Source of the DNA: Paramicrobacterium sp051513965
Lineage (GTDB): Bacteria > Actinomycetota > Actinomycetes > Actinomycetales > Microbacteriaceae
DNA: 64,000 nt
Assembly (NCBI RefSeq): GCF_051513965.1
Contig: NZ_CP195847.1
Span: 2,976,001 to 3,040,000 of the forward strand
Reading direction: 5' to 3'
Part shown: in pieces, positions 16,131-23,952 of the stretch
Numbering within the stretch: position 1 is the stretch's first letter
Layout of the letters: each line of letters opens with the position of its first letter
Made by a program: the position numbers and the translations under genes
Notes under the pieces: model-generated
The model's database searches: none
Told to the model about the DNA's origin: nothing
The model's input: only the letters and a program-made list of their open reading frames with translations

Positions 16131-17765
16131 TCAGTAGTCCACGGTGCGTCCGCCGCGGTGCGACGACAGCGACGGTGAGGGAGTGTCGGATGCGTCCCGC
16201 TGCGCGGCCTCCGTCGGCGCCATGTCCTCGGCGCCCGTCGCCCGCACAGCGCGCTGCTCGGCCCAGTCTCTGATCATCTGAACCTCCTCGGCCTGTGTCA
16301 CCGACAGCGGAATCATCGAGGTGACGGCCTCCTCGAGGTCTGCCGCCGTGACCGGGCGCGACCGGCTGTACCCCGCATAGAGCGCGGCGATGACGGCCTG
16401 CTCGATCTCTGCGCCCGAGTAGTTCTCGCTTACGGCGACGAGTCGTTCGATCACAGCCGACTCCTCGGCGAGCGCGGCGAGTCCGTTGCCCGCTGCGCCA
16501 TTCAGCGCCAGCTGCAGACGCCAGATGACCTCGCGCTCACGTGCCGTCGGCAGGTCGACGAAGAAGATCTCGTCGAAGCGGCCCTTGCGCAGAAACTCGG
16601 GCGGAAGCGAGTCGATGTTGTTCGCGGTCGCGACGACGAAGACGGGCCGCTTCTTCTCCTGCAGCCAGGTCAGGAACGTGCCGAACACGCGCGCACTTGT
16701 GCCCGAGTCACCGCTGCCGGTCGTATTTGAGAAGCCCTTCTCGATCTCGTCGACCCAGAGGATGCACGGCGCCACGGCCTCCGCGGTCTGAATCGCTGTG
16801 CGCAGGTTCTGCTCGCTCGAGCCGACCAGCCCCGAGAAGATGCGCCCGATGTCGAGTCGCAGCAGGGGCAGGTTCCAGGATGCCGCTGTCGCCTTCGCCG
16901 TCATCGATTTGCCGCACCCCGGCACACCAGTGATGAGCACACCGCGCGGGTTCGGCAGTCCGTACTCCCGGGCCTGTGCCATCCACGCGCCATTGCGGCG
17001 GCCAAGCCACCGCTTGAGGTTCTCAAGTCCGCCGACGTCGTCCAGATCGATGCCCGGGTCCACGAACTCGAGCAGCCCTGACTTCCGCACCGTCTGGCGC
17101 TTCTCATCGAGCACGACCGAGATGTCCTTCTCGCCGAGCCTACCGTCGTTGACCATCGCTCGGGCGAACGCGTTCTCCGCTTCCGCCATCGTCAGACCGA
17201 GTGCCGCGTGCACGAGCCGCTCGCGCACGCTGTCGTCTGCGTTGATCTGGATCCGCCCGCCGCCGGTCGAGTTGTTCACGATCATCGTGTCGAGCAGCTC
17301 GCGAACCTCGGCTGCCTCGGGCAGTGGAAACTCCATGAGGTGGATGAGCTTGTCGAGCTCAGGCGGAATCACCCGGATCGGCGCGGTCACGATCATGACG
17401 CGGCTCGACTCGCCGTGCCGGAAGTCGAGCACCGTCTCGCGCACTTTGCGGATCACTGCGGGCTCTCCCGGTCGATGCTCTGAGCCGAAGTACGCGTGCA
17501 GGTCGCAGAACACGAAGACCCCGGCATCCTTTTCGCCCGCCGCGTGGTCGAGAGCGCGCACCGGGTTCGTCGTGTTCGCGACGACCTTGCCGTCCGGCCC
17601 GGTGAGTCCGACGGCTGACGACCACGTCCATACGGGGCGCTTATGGCGCTGGGATGCCGCGGCGTGCATCACCTCGGAGATGACGCGCACCTCTTCGCTC
17701 GACTCGATGTAGAGCAGCGGCAGTCGCGCCTTGAACGCCTCGTCGAGGTTGGTGGAAAAGCTCAC
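16131..17765 (-). CDS. Ycf46-like AAA+ ATPase
   Basis: A 544-residue protein. The N-terminal ~230 residues form the Ycf46-type domain (LPLLYIESSEEVRVI at the start, then a P-loop-like fold without Walker motifs). The AAA+ module has Walker A GVPGCGKSMTAK near 281, Walker B ILWVDEIEKGF near 340, sensor-1 ATANN, and an arginine-finger region RKGRFDEIFF. ATP-driven remodelling of a partner is expected. It overlaps the upstream membrane-protein gene by four bases and lies 22 bases before DUF2997. It is the probable core enzyme of the operon. Confidence 0.9.
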   Translation of the reverse strand: MSFSTNLDEAFKARLPLLYIESSEEVRVISEVMHAAASQRHKRPVWTWSSAVGLTGPDGKVVANTTNPVRALDHAAGEKDAGVFVFCDLHAYFGSEHRPGEPAVIRKVRETVLDFRHGESSRVMIVTAPIRVIPPELDKLIHLMEFPLPEAAEVRELLDTMIVNNSTGGGRIQINADDSVRERLVHAALGLTMAEAENAFARAMVNDGRLGEKDISVVLDEKRQTVRKSGLLEFVDPGIDLDDVGGLENLKRWLGRRNGAWMAQAREYGLPNPRGVLITGVPGCGKSMTAKATAASWNLPLLRLDIGRIFSGLVGSSEQNLRTAIQTAEAVAPCILWVDEIEKGFSNTTGSGDSGTSARVFGTFLTWLQEKKRPVFVVATANNIDSLPPEFLRKGRFDEIFFVDLPTAREREVIWRLQLALNGAAGNGLAALAEESAVIERLVAVSENYSGAEIEQAVIAALYAGYSRSRPVTAADLEEAVTSMIPLSVTQAEEVQMIRDWAEQRAVRATGAEDMAPTEAAQRDASDTPSPSLSSHRGGRTVDY

Positions 17766-18550
17766 ATCGTCTCCGTTTCATCGTCGGTGGTCGCGTCGTC
17801 GGAGTCCGCTCCACCGGCATCCATTGTGACTGTCCAGTCGCCCTCGCCCGTGTCAGCGGTGATCACGAGGACGACGTTCGGCGATGAATCCCACGTGCCG
17901 ACGACGTTCGCCTCGTCCGTCTGCATGATCGGATCGAAGCCGGTGCCGATTCCGGCGACCTCGACGCGGAACAGTCCGGTTCCCCGATGCTCGAACCGGG
18001 CCGATGTCGCCTCACCCTCATACAGGAGGTACGCGTTGCCCGACCCCGAGTACGTGTCGGTGATGATCGTCGTGTCGATGGCGTCGAGGCGGAAGCTCCA
18101 CGCGCCGGCCGCCTGAACCCACAGTTCGGTGTCGTAGCCGGTCGGCACCATGACCACGGTGTCGTCCTGCGAGTACGCCGACCCGATGCGGCGCGGCCTC
18201 TCCCGGTCGCCGGCCGGTCGCTGCACCTGGGAGGATGCCGTCATGTAGAAGTCGGCGTATCCGTCGAGCTCGGAGAACCTGATGATCGAGGGGTCGACCT
18301 CAGCAGGAATCGTCACGTAGCCGCTCCCCTCGCCCGAGTACGTGCCGCCGTCGGATGTGAACTGCACCGGGTTCTGTTCGTCCCAGGCGCGATCGCGAAG
18401 CGGGTTCGTGCCGATTCGTCCGGTCTCGAGGTCCATCATGAGCGCCGGCGTCTGCGCATAGGCGAGCCCCATCGCGGCGATCGTTCCGATCACCCAGACC
18501 CAGATCGAGAATTGACGGATGCTGCGACGCGCAGCGCTCGACGCGCTCAT
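17762..18550 (-). CDS. Membrane-anchored protein B of Ycf46-like operon
   Basis: A 262-residue protein with one N-terminal membrane span (about residues 12-36) and a large outside domain. The segment NAYLLYEGEATSARFEHRG corresponds to AALVYRGEASSARISLR in the preceding gene, so the two are tandem paralogs. The C-terminus is rich in Asp/Glu/Thr. No known domain is recognised. ATGA overlaps on both sides indicate strict co-expression with the ATPase and its sister gene. Confidence 0.75.
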   Translation of the reverse strand: MSASSAARRSIRQFSIWVWVIGTIAAMGLAYAQTPALMMDLETGRIGTNPLRDRAWDEQNPVQFTSDGGTYSGEGSGYVTIPAEVDPSIIRFSELDGYADFYMTASSQVQRPAGDRERPRRIGSAYSQDDTVVMVPTGYDTELWVQAAGAWSFRLDAIDTTIITDTYSGSGNAYLLYEGEATSARFEHRGTGLFRVEVAGIGTGFDPIMQTDEANVVGTWDSSPNVVLVITADTGEGDWTVTMDAGGADSDDATTDDETETM

Positions 18551-19338
18551 GCTCCGCTCGTCTCCTCGTCCGCGGCCTCACCGGGCGTCTCCGTCGGGGT
18601 CGGCGTGCTGACGGCATCCTCGTTCACAGTGATCGACCAACCGCCGCGGTCGTGCCCCGCGACCACGAAGATCACCATGTCGCTGTCTGGCCACGCGACC
18701 GTGCGGTCGATGGAGCCCTTGCCGTCCACGGCGGCCTCCGGGCGGAAGCTCGTGACGAGGTCGACCCACATCGTGTACTCGCTTCGGAGGCTGATGCGCG
18801 CACTCGATGCCTCGCCGCGGTACACCAGGGCGGCGGGGCCGATGCCGCTCACCGTGCCGCTCAGCTTCTTGAGGTCGGGCTGCGTGACGGTGATGCGCCA
18901 CGGCTCGTCGTCCTCCGGCCACAGCGCGATGTCTTCGGCGGGCGGCACGAAGTACGTCGACTCCGAGCTCAGCAGGGTCGTGGAGGGAACGTCACCGTAC
19001 TCATCCTCGATCACCGTGTCGCCAGACGGACCGGTGAGGGCCAGCCTCGTGTAGCCATCCTCACTCACAACGCGCACCGGCTTCGTCACGTCGAGTCCCG
19101 TGAGCTGAATCGCCTCTCCCGGCTCACCGCTCCACGTGTCGCCGTCCTTCTGTGCTGTGCCGGCGTCGGGGTTCTCCCAGGGGTCTCCGTCGAAGGATGC
19201 CTCGCGCTCAGGCGCTGGTCCGGCGATCAGGCTGCTGATGACGACCACCATTGCGAGCATTCCGCCGATGCCCCAGAGCATGCCGGAGAAGCGCTGAATC
19301 GCCGTGCGCGCTGCGGCCGACATTCGCGTGCTTGCCAC
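18547..19338 (-). CDS. Membrane-anchored protein A of Ycf46-like operon
   Basis: A 263-residue protein, first gene of the operon. A single span lies near residues 20-42 (LWGIGGMLAMVVVISSLIAG), followed by an extracytoplasmic domain homologous to protein B and a Thr/Pro/Glu-rich tail. The GTG start at 19338 is chosen because GGAGGGG lies five bases upstream. An in-frame ATG at 19323 is also possible, and the longer frame to 19443 reads through non-protein-like sequence. The family is not recognised. Confidence 0.7.
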   Translation of the reverse strand: MASTRMSAAARTAIQRFSGMLWGIGGMLAMVVVISSLIAGPAPEREASFDGDPWENPDAGTAQKDGDTWSGEPGEAIQLTGLDVTKPVRVVSEDGYTRLALTGPSGDTVIEDEYGDVPSTTLLSSESTYFVPPAEDIALWPEDDEPWRITVTQPDLKKLSGTVSGIGPAALVYRGEASSARISLRSEYTMWVDLVTSFRPEAAVDGKGSIDRTVAWPDSDMVIFVVAGHDRGGWSITVNEDAVSTPTPTETPGEAADEETSGA

Positions 19339-19493
19339 CGATACCCCTCCGTCAGAACATAAGGGTACTGGCGAAACGGCACACCGGCGACGGGGAGCAG
19401 TGCCCGGTGCGCCACGCCGAAAGCACCGTCTTTCGGGCGGCATCCACCTGATACCCAGTTAAGAGCGGTTTCATATCCAGACGGGAGGTCACA

Positions 19494-19682
19494 ATGAAGT
19501 TCAGAACAGTTCTTTTCGCCGTGATCATCGGGGGTCTCGGTTTCTGCCTCGGAGTGCGCTCTGAGCGTGGCGAGTTCGATGATGCGAAGAAGCGCGTGAA
19601 GGCGTGGTCGAGCCCTGCGCTCAAAGAGGCCCGCAAGCGGGCGAAGCGCATCGACAAGCAGCTCGCGAAGAAGCTGAAGTAG
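19494..19682 (+). CDS. Small membrane-anchored protein
   Basis: A 62-residue protein with an N-terminal membrane segment (VLFAVIIGGLGFCLGV) followed by a lysine/arginine-rich helix. GGGAGG lies 8 bases before the ATG, and the stop is six bases before the next start, so it is probably expressed with the AI-2E-family permease. The family is not recognised. It resembles short YtxH-like membrane proteins in layout only. Confidence 0.65.
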   Translation: MKFRTVLFAVIIGGLGFCLGVRSERGEFDDAKKRVKAWSSPALKEARKRAKRIDKQLAKKLK

Positions 19683-19688
19683 CCGCCG

Positions 19689-20819
19689 ATGGGACTCTTT
19701 GGCCGGCCAGCGGCCGCCCCTCAGCCTCAGGAGAAGCACTCAGCACGAACCCTCTGGACGGACGGCTTCGGCCACATCGCGACGCGGTGCGTTCAGATCA
19801 TCGCGGTGCTCGCCGTCGTCACGGTCGTGATCTTCGCGCTCACGCAGCTGACGCTCGTACTCATTCCGGTGATTATCGCGCTCATCTTTGCATCGGCGTT
19901 CAACCCGCTGATGTCGTTCATGCGACGCCATGGCGTTCCTTCGCTGTTGGGCACGCTCATCGCTCTGGTCGGGTCGTTTGCGATCATCTCCGCTGTCGTG
20001 TGGCTCATCGTCTGGACGGTGCGTGCGCAGTGGGATGAACTGATCGAGTCGGCGGACACCGGCATCAAGCAGCTGCAGACGTACTTCCAGCACCTGCCGT
20101 TCACGATCGACCAGGAGCAGATCAACTCGATCCGCGACACTGCGGTCGACTTCGTGACGAGTGCGCAGTTCGGCTCCGGTGCGCTCGCGGGAGTGTCTGC
20201 GACGGCGAGCTTCTTGACCGGTCTCGTGCTGATGTTCGTTGTGCTGTTCTTCTTCCTGAAGGACGGCCCGGCGATCTGGGAGTTTCTGCTTCGGCCGTTC
20301 CGGGGGGAACAGTACGAGCGTGCGCGTCGCATCGGTCACAAGACGGTTTCGACACTCGGCGGCTATGCGCGAGGCACAGCGATCGTCGCAGCGGCTGATG
20401 CGCTCGGCATCGGCATCGGTCTTGCGATTGTGCAGGTTCCGCTTGCGCTGCCGCTCGCTGTGATCGTGTTCCTGACGGCGTTCATCCCCATTGTCGGTGC
20501 GACGCTTGCCGGCATCCTCGCTGCTCTTGTCGCCCTGGTGACCAATGGACCGGTTGCGGCGATCATCGTCGTCGGCATCGTGGTGCTCGTCAACCAGCTC
20601 GAGGGCAACTTCCTGCAGCCGGTTGTGATGGGTCGTTCGCTGAAGCTTCATGCGCTCGTGATCTTGCTCGCGTTGACGATCGGAACGATTCTCGGCAGCA
20701 TCATCGGTGCCGTTCTCTCGGTGCCGATCGCGGCTGTGGCCTGGGGAATCATCACGGTCTGGAACGGCGAGAACGAGCCGGCGGAGCCGTTCAAGCAGAA
20801 ACGGCCAGAGGTCGCCTAG
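19689..20819 (+). CDS. AI-2E family (PerM-type) transporter
   Basis: A 376-residue protein with about eight membrane spans. The family signature is seen in the paired N-terminal spans, the long amphipathic middle segment (residues ~115-165), GYARGTAIVAAADALG and the C-terminal QLEGNFLQPVVMGRSLKLH. Members export autoinducer-2 (TqsA) or unknown solutes, or act as Na+/H+ antiporters, so the substrate is open. It follows the 62-residue gene with a six-base gap. Confidence 0.88.
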   Translation: MGLFGRPAAAPQPQEKHSARTLWTDGFGHIATRCVQIIAVLAVVTVVIFALTQLTLVLIPVIIALIFASAFNPLMSFMRRHGVPSLLGTLIALVGSFAIISAVVWLIVWTVRAQWDELIESADTGIKQLQTYFQHLPFTIDQEQINSIRDTAVDFVTSAQFGSGALAGVSATASFLTGLVLMFVVLFFFLKDGPAIWEFLLRPFRGEQYERARRIGHKTVSTLGGYARGTAIVAAADALGIGIGLAIVQVPLALPLAVIVFLTAFIPIVGATLAGILAALVALVTNGPVAAIIVVGIVVLVNQLEGNFLQPVVMGRSLKLHALVILLALTIGTILGSIIGAVLSVPIAAVAWGIITVWNGENEPAEPFKQKRPEVA

Positions 20820-20855
20820 CACGACTCTCACGCGCGTCCCACGCGTGACTGCTCG

Positions 20856-20909
20856 TGGTTGGTCACTTCTTTTGCTCATTGCCGCGCTAAGCCAGAAGAA
20901 GTGACCACC
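20856..20909. terminator. Hairpin between convergent genes
   Basis: GGTCACTTCTT at 20861-20871 pairs with AAGAAGTGACC at 20896-20906, loop 24 bases. It lies between convergent gene ends (20819 and 20961) and could end transcripts from both sides. Its plan of a short stem with a long unpaired loop is like family B, but the sequence differs. Confidence 0.5.
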
Positions 20910-20922
20910 CGCGTAAAGCACG

Positions 20923-20980
20923 TCAGGTGGCTGGGCAACGTCAGGTGGCACTGGGCAACGTCAGGTGGCACTGGGCAACG
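20923..20980. repeat. Three tandem 18-20 bp repeats covering a stop codon
   Basis: Units are TCAGGTGGCTGGGCAACG (20923-20940, two bases shorter), then TCAGGTGGCACTGGGCAACG at 20941-20960 and again at 20961-20980. Read on the minus strand each full unit encodes the protein tail LPSAT and a TGA stop. The crotonase gene ends at the first stop met, in the 20961 unit, so the other two are downstream duplications. Confidence 0.9.
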
Positions 20981-22358
20981 GTGCAAAGCGAGGGCCATAG
21001 GATGCCGCGAGCGCCGCCGCCCGCGCCGCAAAGCCCTCCGCCCCACCCGCGTACCTCTGGCGGAACCGCGCCGCACCTCCCGTGGCCGCCGGGAACCCCG
21101 CATCGATCGAGGCGACGTTCACCTCGGCATCCCCGACGGACTCGGCGGCCTGCACACGTGCTGCGGCGAGCGCGGGAGCGAACAGCATCCTGTCGACCAG
21201 GTCGGCAAAAGGCGCGTCGACCCAGCTCGACTCGCTCGGCTCCAGCGCGCGAGTGTCGATGCGCTTCAGCACGCCCCCACGCCAGCCGGCGCACACAGCC
21301 GCGCGGTCGACGACATCGGGGTCAGCTCCCTCGCGAACCGCGGCGACCGCCTCGGACAGCACAGCCTCGTCGACCACGGCGCTGACATCTGCCCGTGCGT
21401 CCGCGGTGTCGTCACTGACACGCTGCCGATCGAAGAACGCGTCGATGAGGTTGCGCGCCTCCGCAGTGTGCGACAGGTGCACGAAGTACCGCGACTCGAT
21501 CTGCGAAGCCGTGTCCGCGTCGACGAGCGACCCCTCGACGACCGCGGCCATCGCGGCCCGGGGCGCCGGCAGCGTTCCGGCCTCCGCGTGTGCCGTGGCG
21601 ATCCAGCCCGGCAGAACACCCGCCAGGCGGGGGTCGCTTCCGTTGCCGCCCGGAATGCGGAACCCCTTCGCATCCCACGGCTTCACGGGCTCGGGATTCG
21701 CGTCGATCCAGGCGAGAGCGGATGCCGTCGCAGCGGCAGCATCGCCCGCCACCTCGTCGAGCAGTCCGGCTTCCAGGGCGGCGGCGGCATCCATCGTCTC
21801 GGCGGGCAGAATCACGCGCAGGGCGCGCTCGATGCCGACCATGCGCGTGTATCGCACAGTACCGCCAGCGCCGGGCAGCAGGCCGAGACCGACTTCGGGG
21901 AAGCCCACGCGCAGCCGCTCGTTCGCGATCGCGATGCGCCGGTGACAGGCGAGCGCCAGTTCGAGGCCGCCGCCGAGCGCCGACCCGTTCAGCACGGCGA
22001 CCACGGGGAGCCCCAGGCGCTCCAGCCGGCGCAGGTCCCGTTTGATGCCGTCGAGCCGCGCGAGCTCATCATCAGCACGTCCTGCGTCGGAGGCGCGCAG
22101 AGTCGTCAGGTCGCCGCCCGCGCAGAAGGAGCGTTTCGCCGAGGTGACGATCACTCCGCGAACGGCGCCCTTGCCGGCATCCCTGTCTACTTCGATGCCG
22201 TCGATCGCGGCGCGCATGCCCTCGATGTACGCCTCGTTCATGACGTTGACCGGCGCCACCGGATCATCGAGCGTCAGTGTCACGATTCCGTCGGCGTCGC
22301 TTCGGGTGACGGCGCTCTGCCGTGCGGCATCCTGCCCAGTCTGCGTCGTTGCAGTCAT
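20961..22358 (-). CDS. Enoyl-CoA hydratase fused to HADH C-terminal domains, no NAD domain
   Basis: A 465-residue protein. Residues ~15-200 are a crotonase domain with oxyanion-hole FCAGGDL and both catalytic glutamates (GGGLE and GFPE). The C-terminal ~130 residues match the 3-hydroxyacyl-CoA dehydrogenase C-terminal domains of FadB/FadJ (EAVAAVREGADPDVVDRAA; FPAATGGAARFRQRYAGG). The roughly 180-residue Rossmann domain that should lie between them, with the dehydrogenase His/Glu pair, is absent around residues 300-325. It should hydrate enoyl-CoA but not oxidise 3-hydroxyacyl-CoA. It is co-directional with the thiolase, 34 bases after it. Confidence 0.85.
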   Translation of the reverse strand: MTATTQTGQDAARQSAVTRSDADGIVTLTLDDPVAPVNVMNEAYIEGMRAAIDGIEVDRDAGKGAVRGVIVTSAKRSFCAGGDLTTLRASDAGRADDELARLDGIKRDLRRLERLGLPVVAVLNGSALGGGLELALACHRRIAIANERLRVGFPEVGLGLLPGAGGTVRYTRMVGIERALRVILPAETMDAAAALEAGLLDEVAGDAAAATASALAWIDANPEPVKPWDAKGFRIPGGNGSDPRLAGVLPGWIATAHAEAGTLPAPRAAMAAVVEGSLVDADTASQIESRYFVHLSHTAEARNLIDAFFDRQRVSDDTADARADVSAVVDEAVLSEAVAAVREGADPDVVDRAAVCAGWRGGVLKRIDTRALEPSESSWVDAPFADLVDRMLFAPALAAARVQAAESVGDAEVNVASIDAGFPAATGGAARFRQRYAGGAEGFAARAAALAASYGPRFAPLPSAT

Positions 22359-22392
22359 CCGTTTCTCCGTTCACTCAGGCGCGCTGGCGCGG

Positions 22393-23604
22393 TCAGCTCA
22401 CGCGCTCGATGATCGTGGCGATTCCCATTCCCGAGCCGACGCACAGCGTGACGAGTCCGCGGCGCAGCTCGCGTCGTTCGAGTTCGTCGAGAAGCGTCGC
22501 GATCAGCATGGCCCCTGTCGCACCGAGAGGATGCCCGAGCGCGATCGCCCCGCCGTTCACATTGACCTTCTCGTGGGGCACATCCGTCTCACGCATCCAC
22601 CGCATCACGACGGATGCGAACGCCTCATTGACCTCGAACAGGTCGATGTCGGATGCCGCGAGCCCGGCCCTCGTGAGCGCCTTGCGTGTCGCCGGGCCGG
22701 GCCCCGTCAGCATGATCGTGGGGTCGCTGCCGACGACGGCGGTCTGCACGACGCGGGCGCGGGGCCGCAAGCCGAGGCGCTCCCCGATCTCGTGCCCGCC
22801 GACGATCGTGAGTGCGGCTCCGTCGACGATGCCGGACGAGTTGCCCGCCGTGTGCACGTGGTTGATGCGGGGCACCTCGGGGTAGCGCGAGAGGGCGACG
22901 GCGTCGAACCCGAACTCGCCGATGCGGGCGAAGGATGCCGGCAGCCCGGCGAGCATGTCCGCCGTTGTGCCGGGGCGACGGTGTTCGTCGGTCTCGAGCA
23001 GCACCTGTCCGTTGATGTCGACGACCGGAACCACGGATCGGCCGTACCGCCCCTCCGCCCAGGCCTCCTCGGCGCGGCGCTGCGACTCGGCAGCGTACTC
23101 GTCGACCTGCGTCCGGTCGACGCCGTCGATCGTCGCGATGAGGTCTGCGCCGATGCCCTGTGGCACGAAGCCGGCGTCCCATGCTGTCGCCGGATCATGA
23201 CCGATCGCGCCGCCGTCGCTGCCGAGTGGAACGCGTGACATCGACTCGACGCCTCCCGCGAGCACGAGATCTTCGAAGCCCGATGCGACCTTCTGCGCGG
23301 CGACGTTCACCGCTTCGAGCCCCGAGGCGCAGAACCGGTTCAGCTGCACGCCGGGCACCGTCTGCGGAAGTCCCGAGGCGAGTGCGGCAGTGCGGGCGAT
23401 GTCGGCGCCCTGCTCGCCGACCGGTGAGACGACGCCGAGCACGATGTCGTCGATCAGGTCGGGGTCGAGGGTGGGATGCCGCTCGCGAAGCGCCCCGATC
23501 AGTCCCGTAACCAGATCAAGAGGTTTCACGCTGTGGAGGGAACCGCCACGATTCTTGCCACGTGGCGTGCGGATGGCGTCGTAGATGAATGCATCACCGG
23601 GCAT
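22393..23604 (-). CDS. fadA: Acetyl-CoA C-acyltransferase (thiolase)
   Basis: A 403-residue thiolase catalysing the last step of beta-oxidation. The nucleophile is in NRFCASGLEAVN (about residue 90), NEAF and GGAIALGHPLGATGA carry the histidine, and CVGSGMG near the end carries the second cysteine. ATG 23604 has GAGGTGA upstream; the longer frame to 23628 is less likely. It is the first gene of a two-gene beta-oxidation unit with the FadJ-like protein. Confidence 0.9.
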   Translation of the reverse strand: MPGDAFIYDAIRTPRGKNRGGSLHSVKPLDLVTGLIGALRERHPTLDPDLIDDIVLGVVSPVGEQGADIARTAALASGLPQTVPGVQLNRFCASGLEAVNVAAQKVASGFEDLVLAGGVESMSRVPLGSDGGAIGHDPATAWDAGFVPQGIGADLIATIDGVDRTQVDEYAAESQRRAEEAWAEGRYGRSVVPVVDINGQVLLETDEHRRPGTTADMLAGLPASFARIGEFGFDAVALSRYPEVPRINHVHTAGNSSGIVDGAALTIVGGHEIGERLGLRPRARVVQTAVVGSDPTIMLTGPGPATRKALTRAGLAASDIDLFEVNEAFASVVMRWMRETDVPHEKVNVNGGAIALGHPLGATGAMLIATLLDELERRELRRGLVTLCVGSGMGIATIIERVS

Positions 23605-23952
23605 AGTCACCTCACTGTGTCTGACCACTGCTCTGCATCAACGCTGCAGTGCCTCGATTGTGCCCCAATCCTCTCCCCCGCGCTATTTGTTCGGGTTTGC
23701 GCTACAGAAATTCCTGTAGCGCACGTCCCGACTTGTAGCGCAAAGCAAAACTTCCTCTGGTCTTCTCCTCAGCCTCTCGGCAGGCACGATGCTAGTCTGT
23801 CGTCGTGCTTCGCCCGGGGGCGAGAAAACGGGAAGACACGGGTTCCGCGTGACGCGGTCTGGTGCTCTTCCCGCGTCAGAGAAATTCACCATTAAGGCAG
23901 GCGCAGCCGCGGTACGTCCCGGCTCTGAGCCGAGAAGCGAGCGGGGGGCTCG
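23605..23952. other. Divergent intergenic region with hairpin repeat A3
   Basis: A 348-base region between the thiolase start (minus) and the start of the beta-helix/AAA gene (plus). It holds repeat A3 at 23678-23743 and must hold promoters for both genes. Short open frames here have no ribosome-binding site or protein-like character. The last bases contain GGGGGG before the ATG at 23953. I see no RNA gene. Confidence 0.6.
23678..23743. repeat. Hairpin repeat family A, copy 3
   Basis: Left half 23678-23707 is identical to copy 2, with loop AAATTC. The right half keeps CTGTAGCGCA, then CCCGA and TAGCGC, with the rest diverged. The inner core (GCGCTACAG with CTGTAGCGC) and the CGGG/CCCG and GCGCTA/TAGCGC pairs are kept. 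It lies between divergent genes, which excludes a simple terminator role. Confidence 0.85.

Noticed and set aside
20923..20980. Short direct repeats considered as a CRISPR remnant.
   Set aside because: Units are contiguous with no spacers, and they duplicate a gene end including its stop codon.
20859..22412. A 517-codon plus-strand open frame antisense to the crotonase gene.
   Set aside because: Composition is Arg/His/Gly-rich with no motif, while the minus strand carries a complete crotonase active site.
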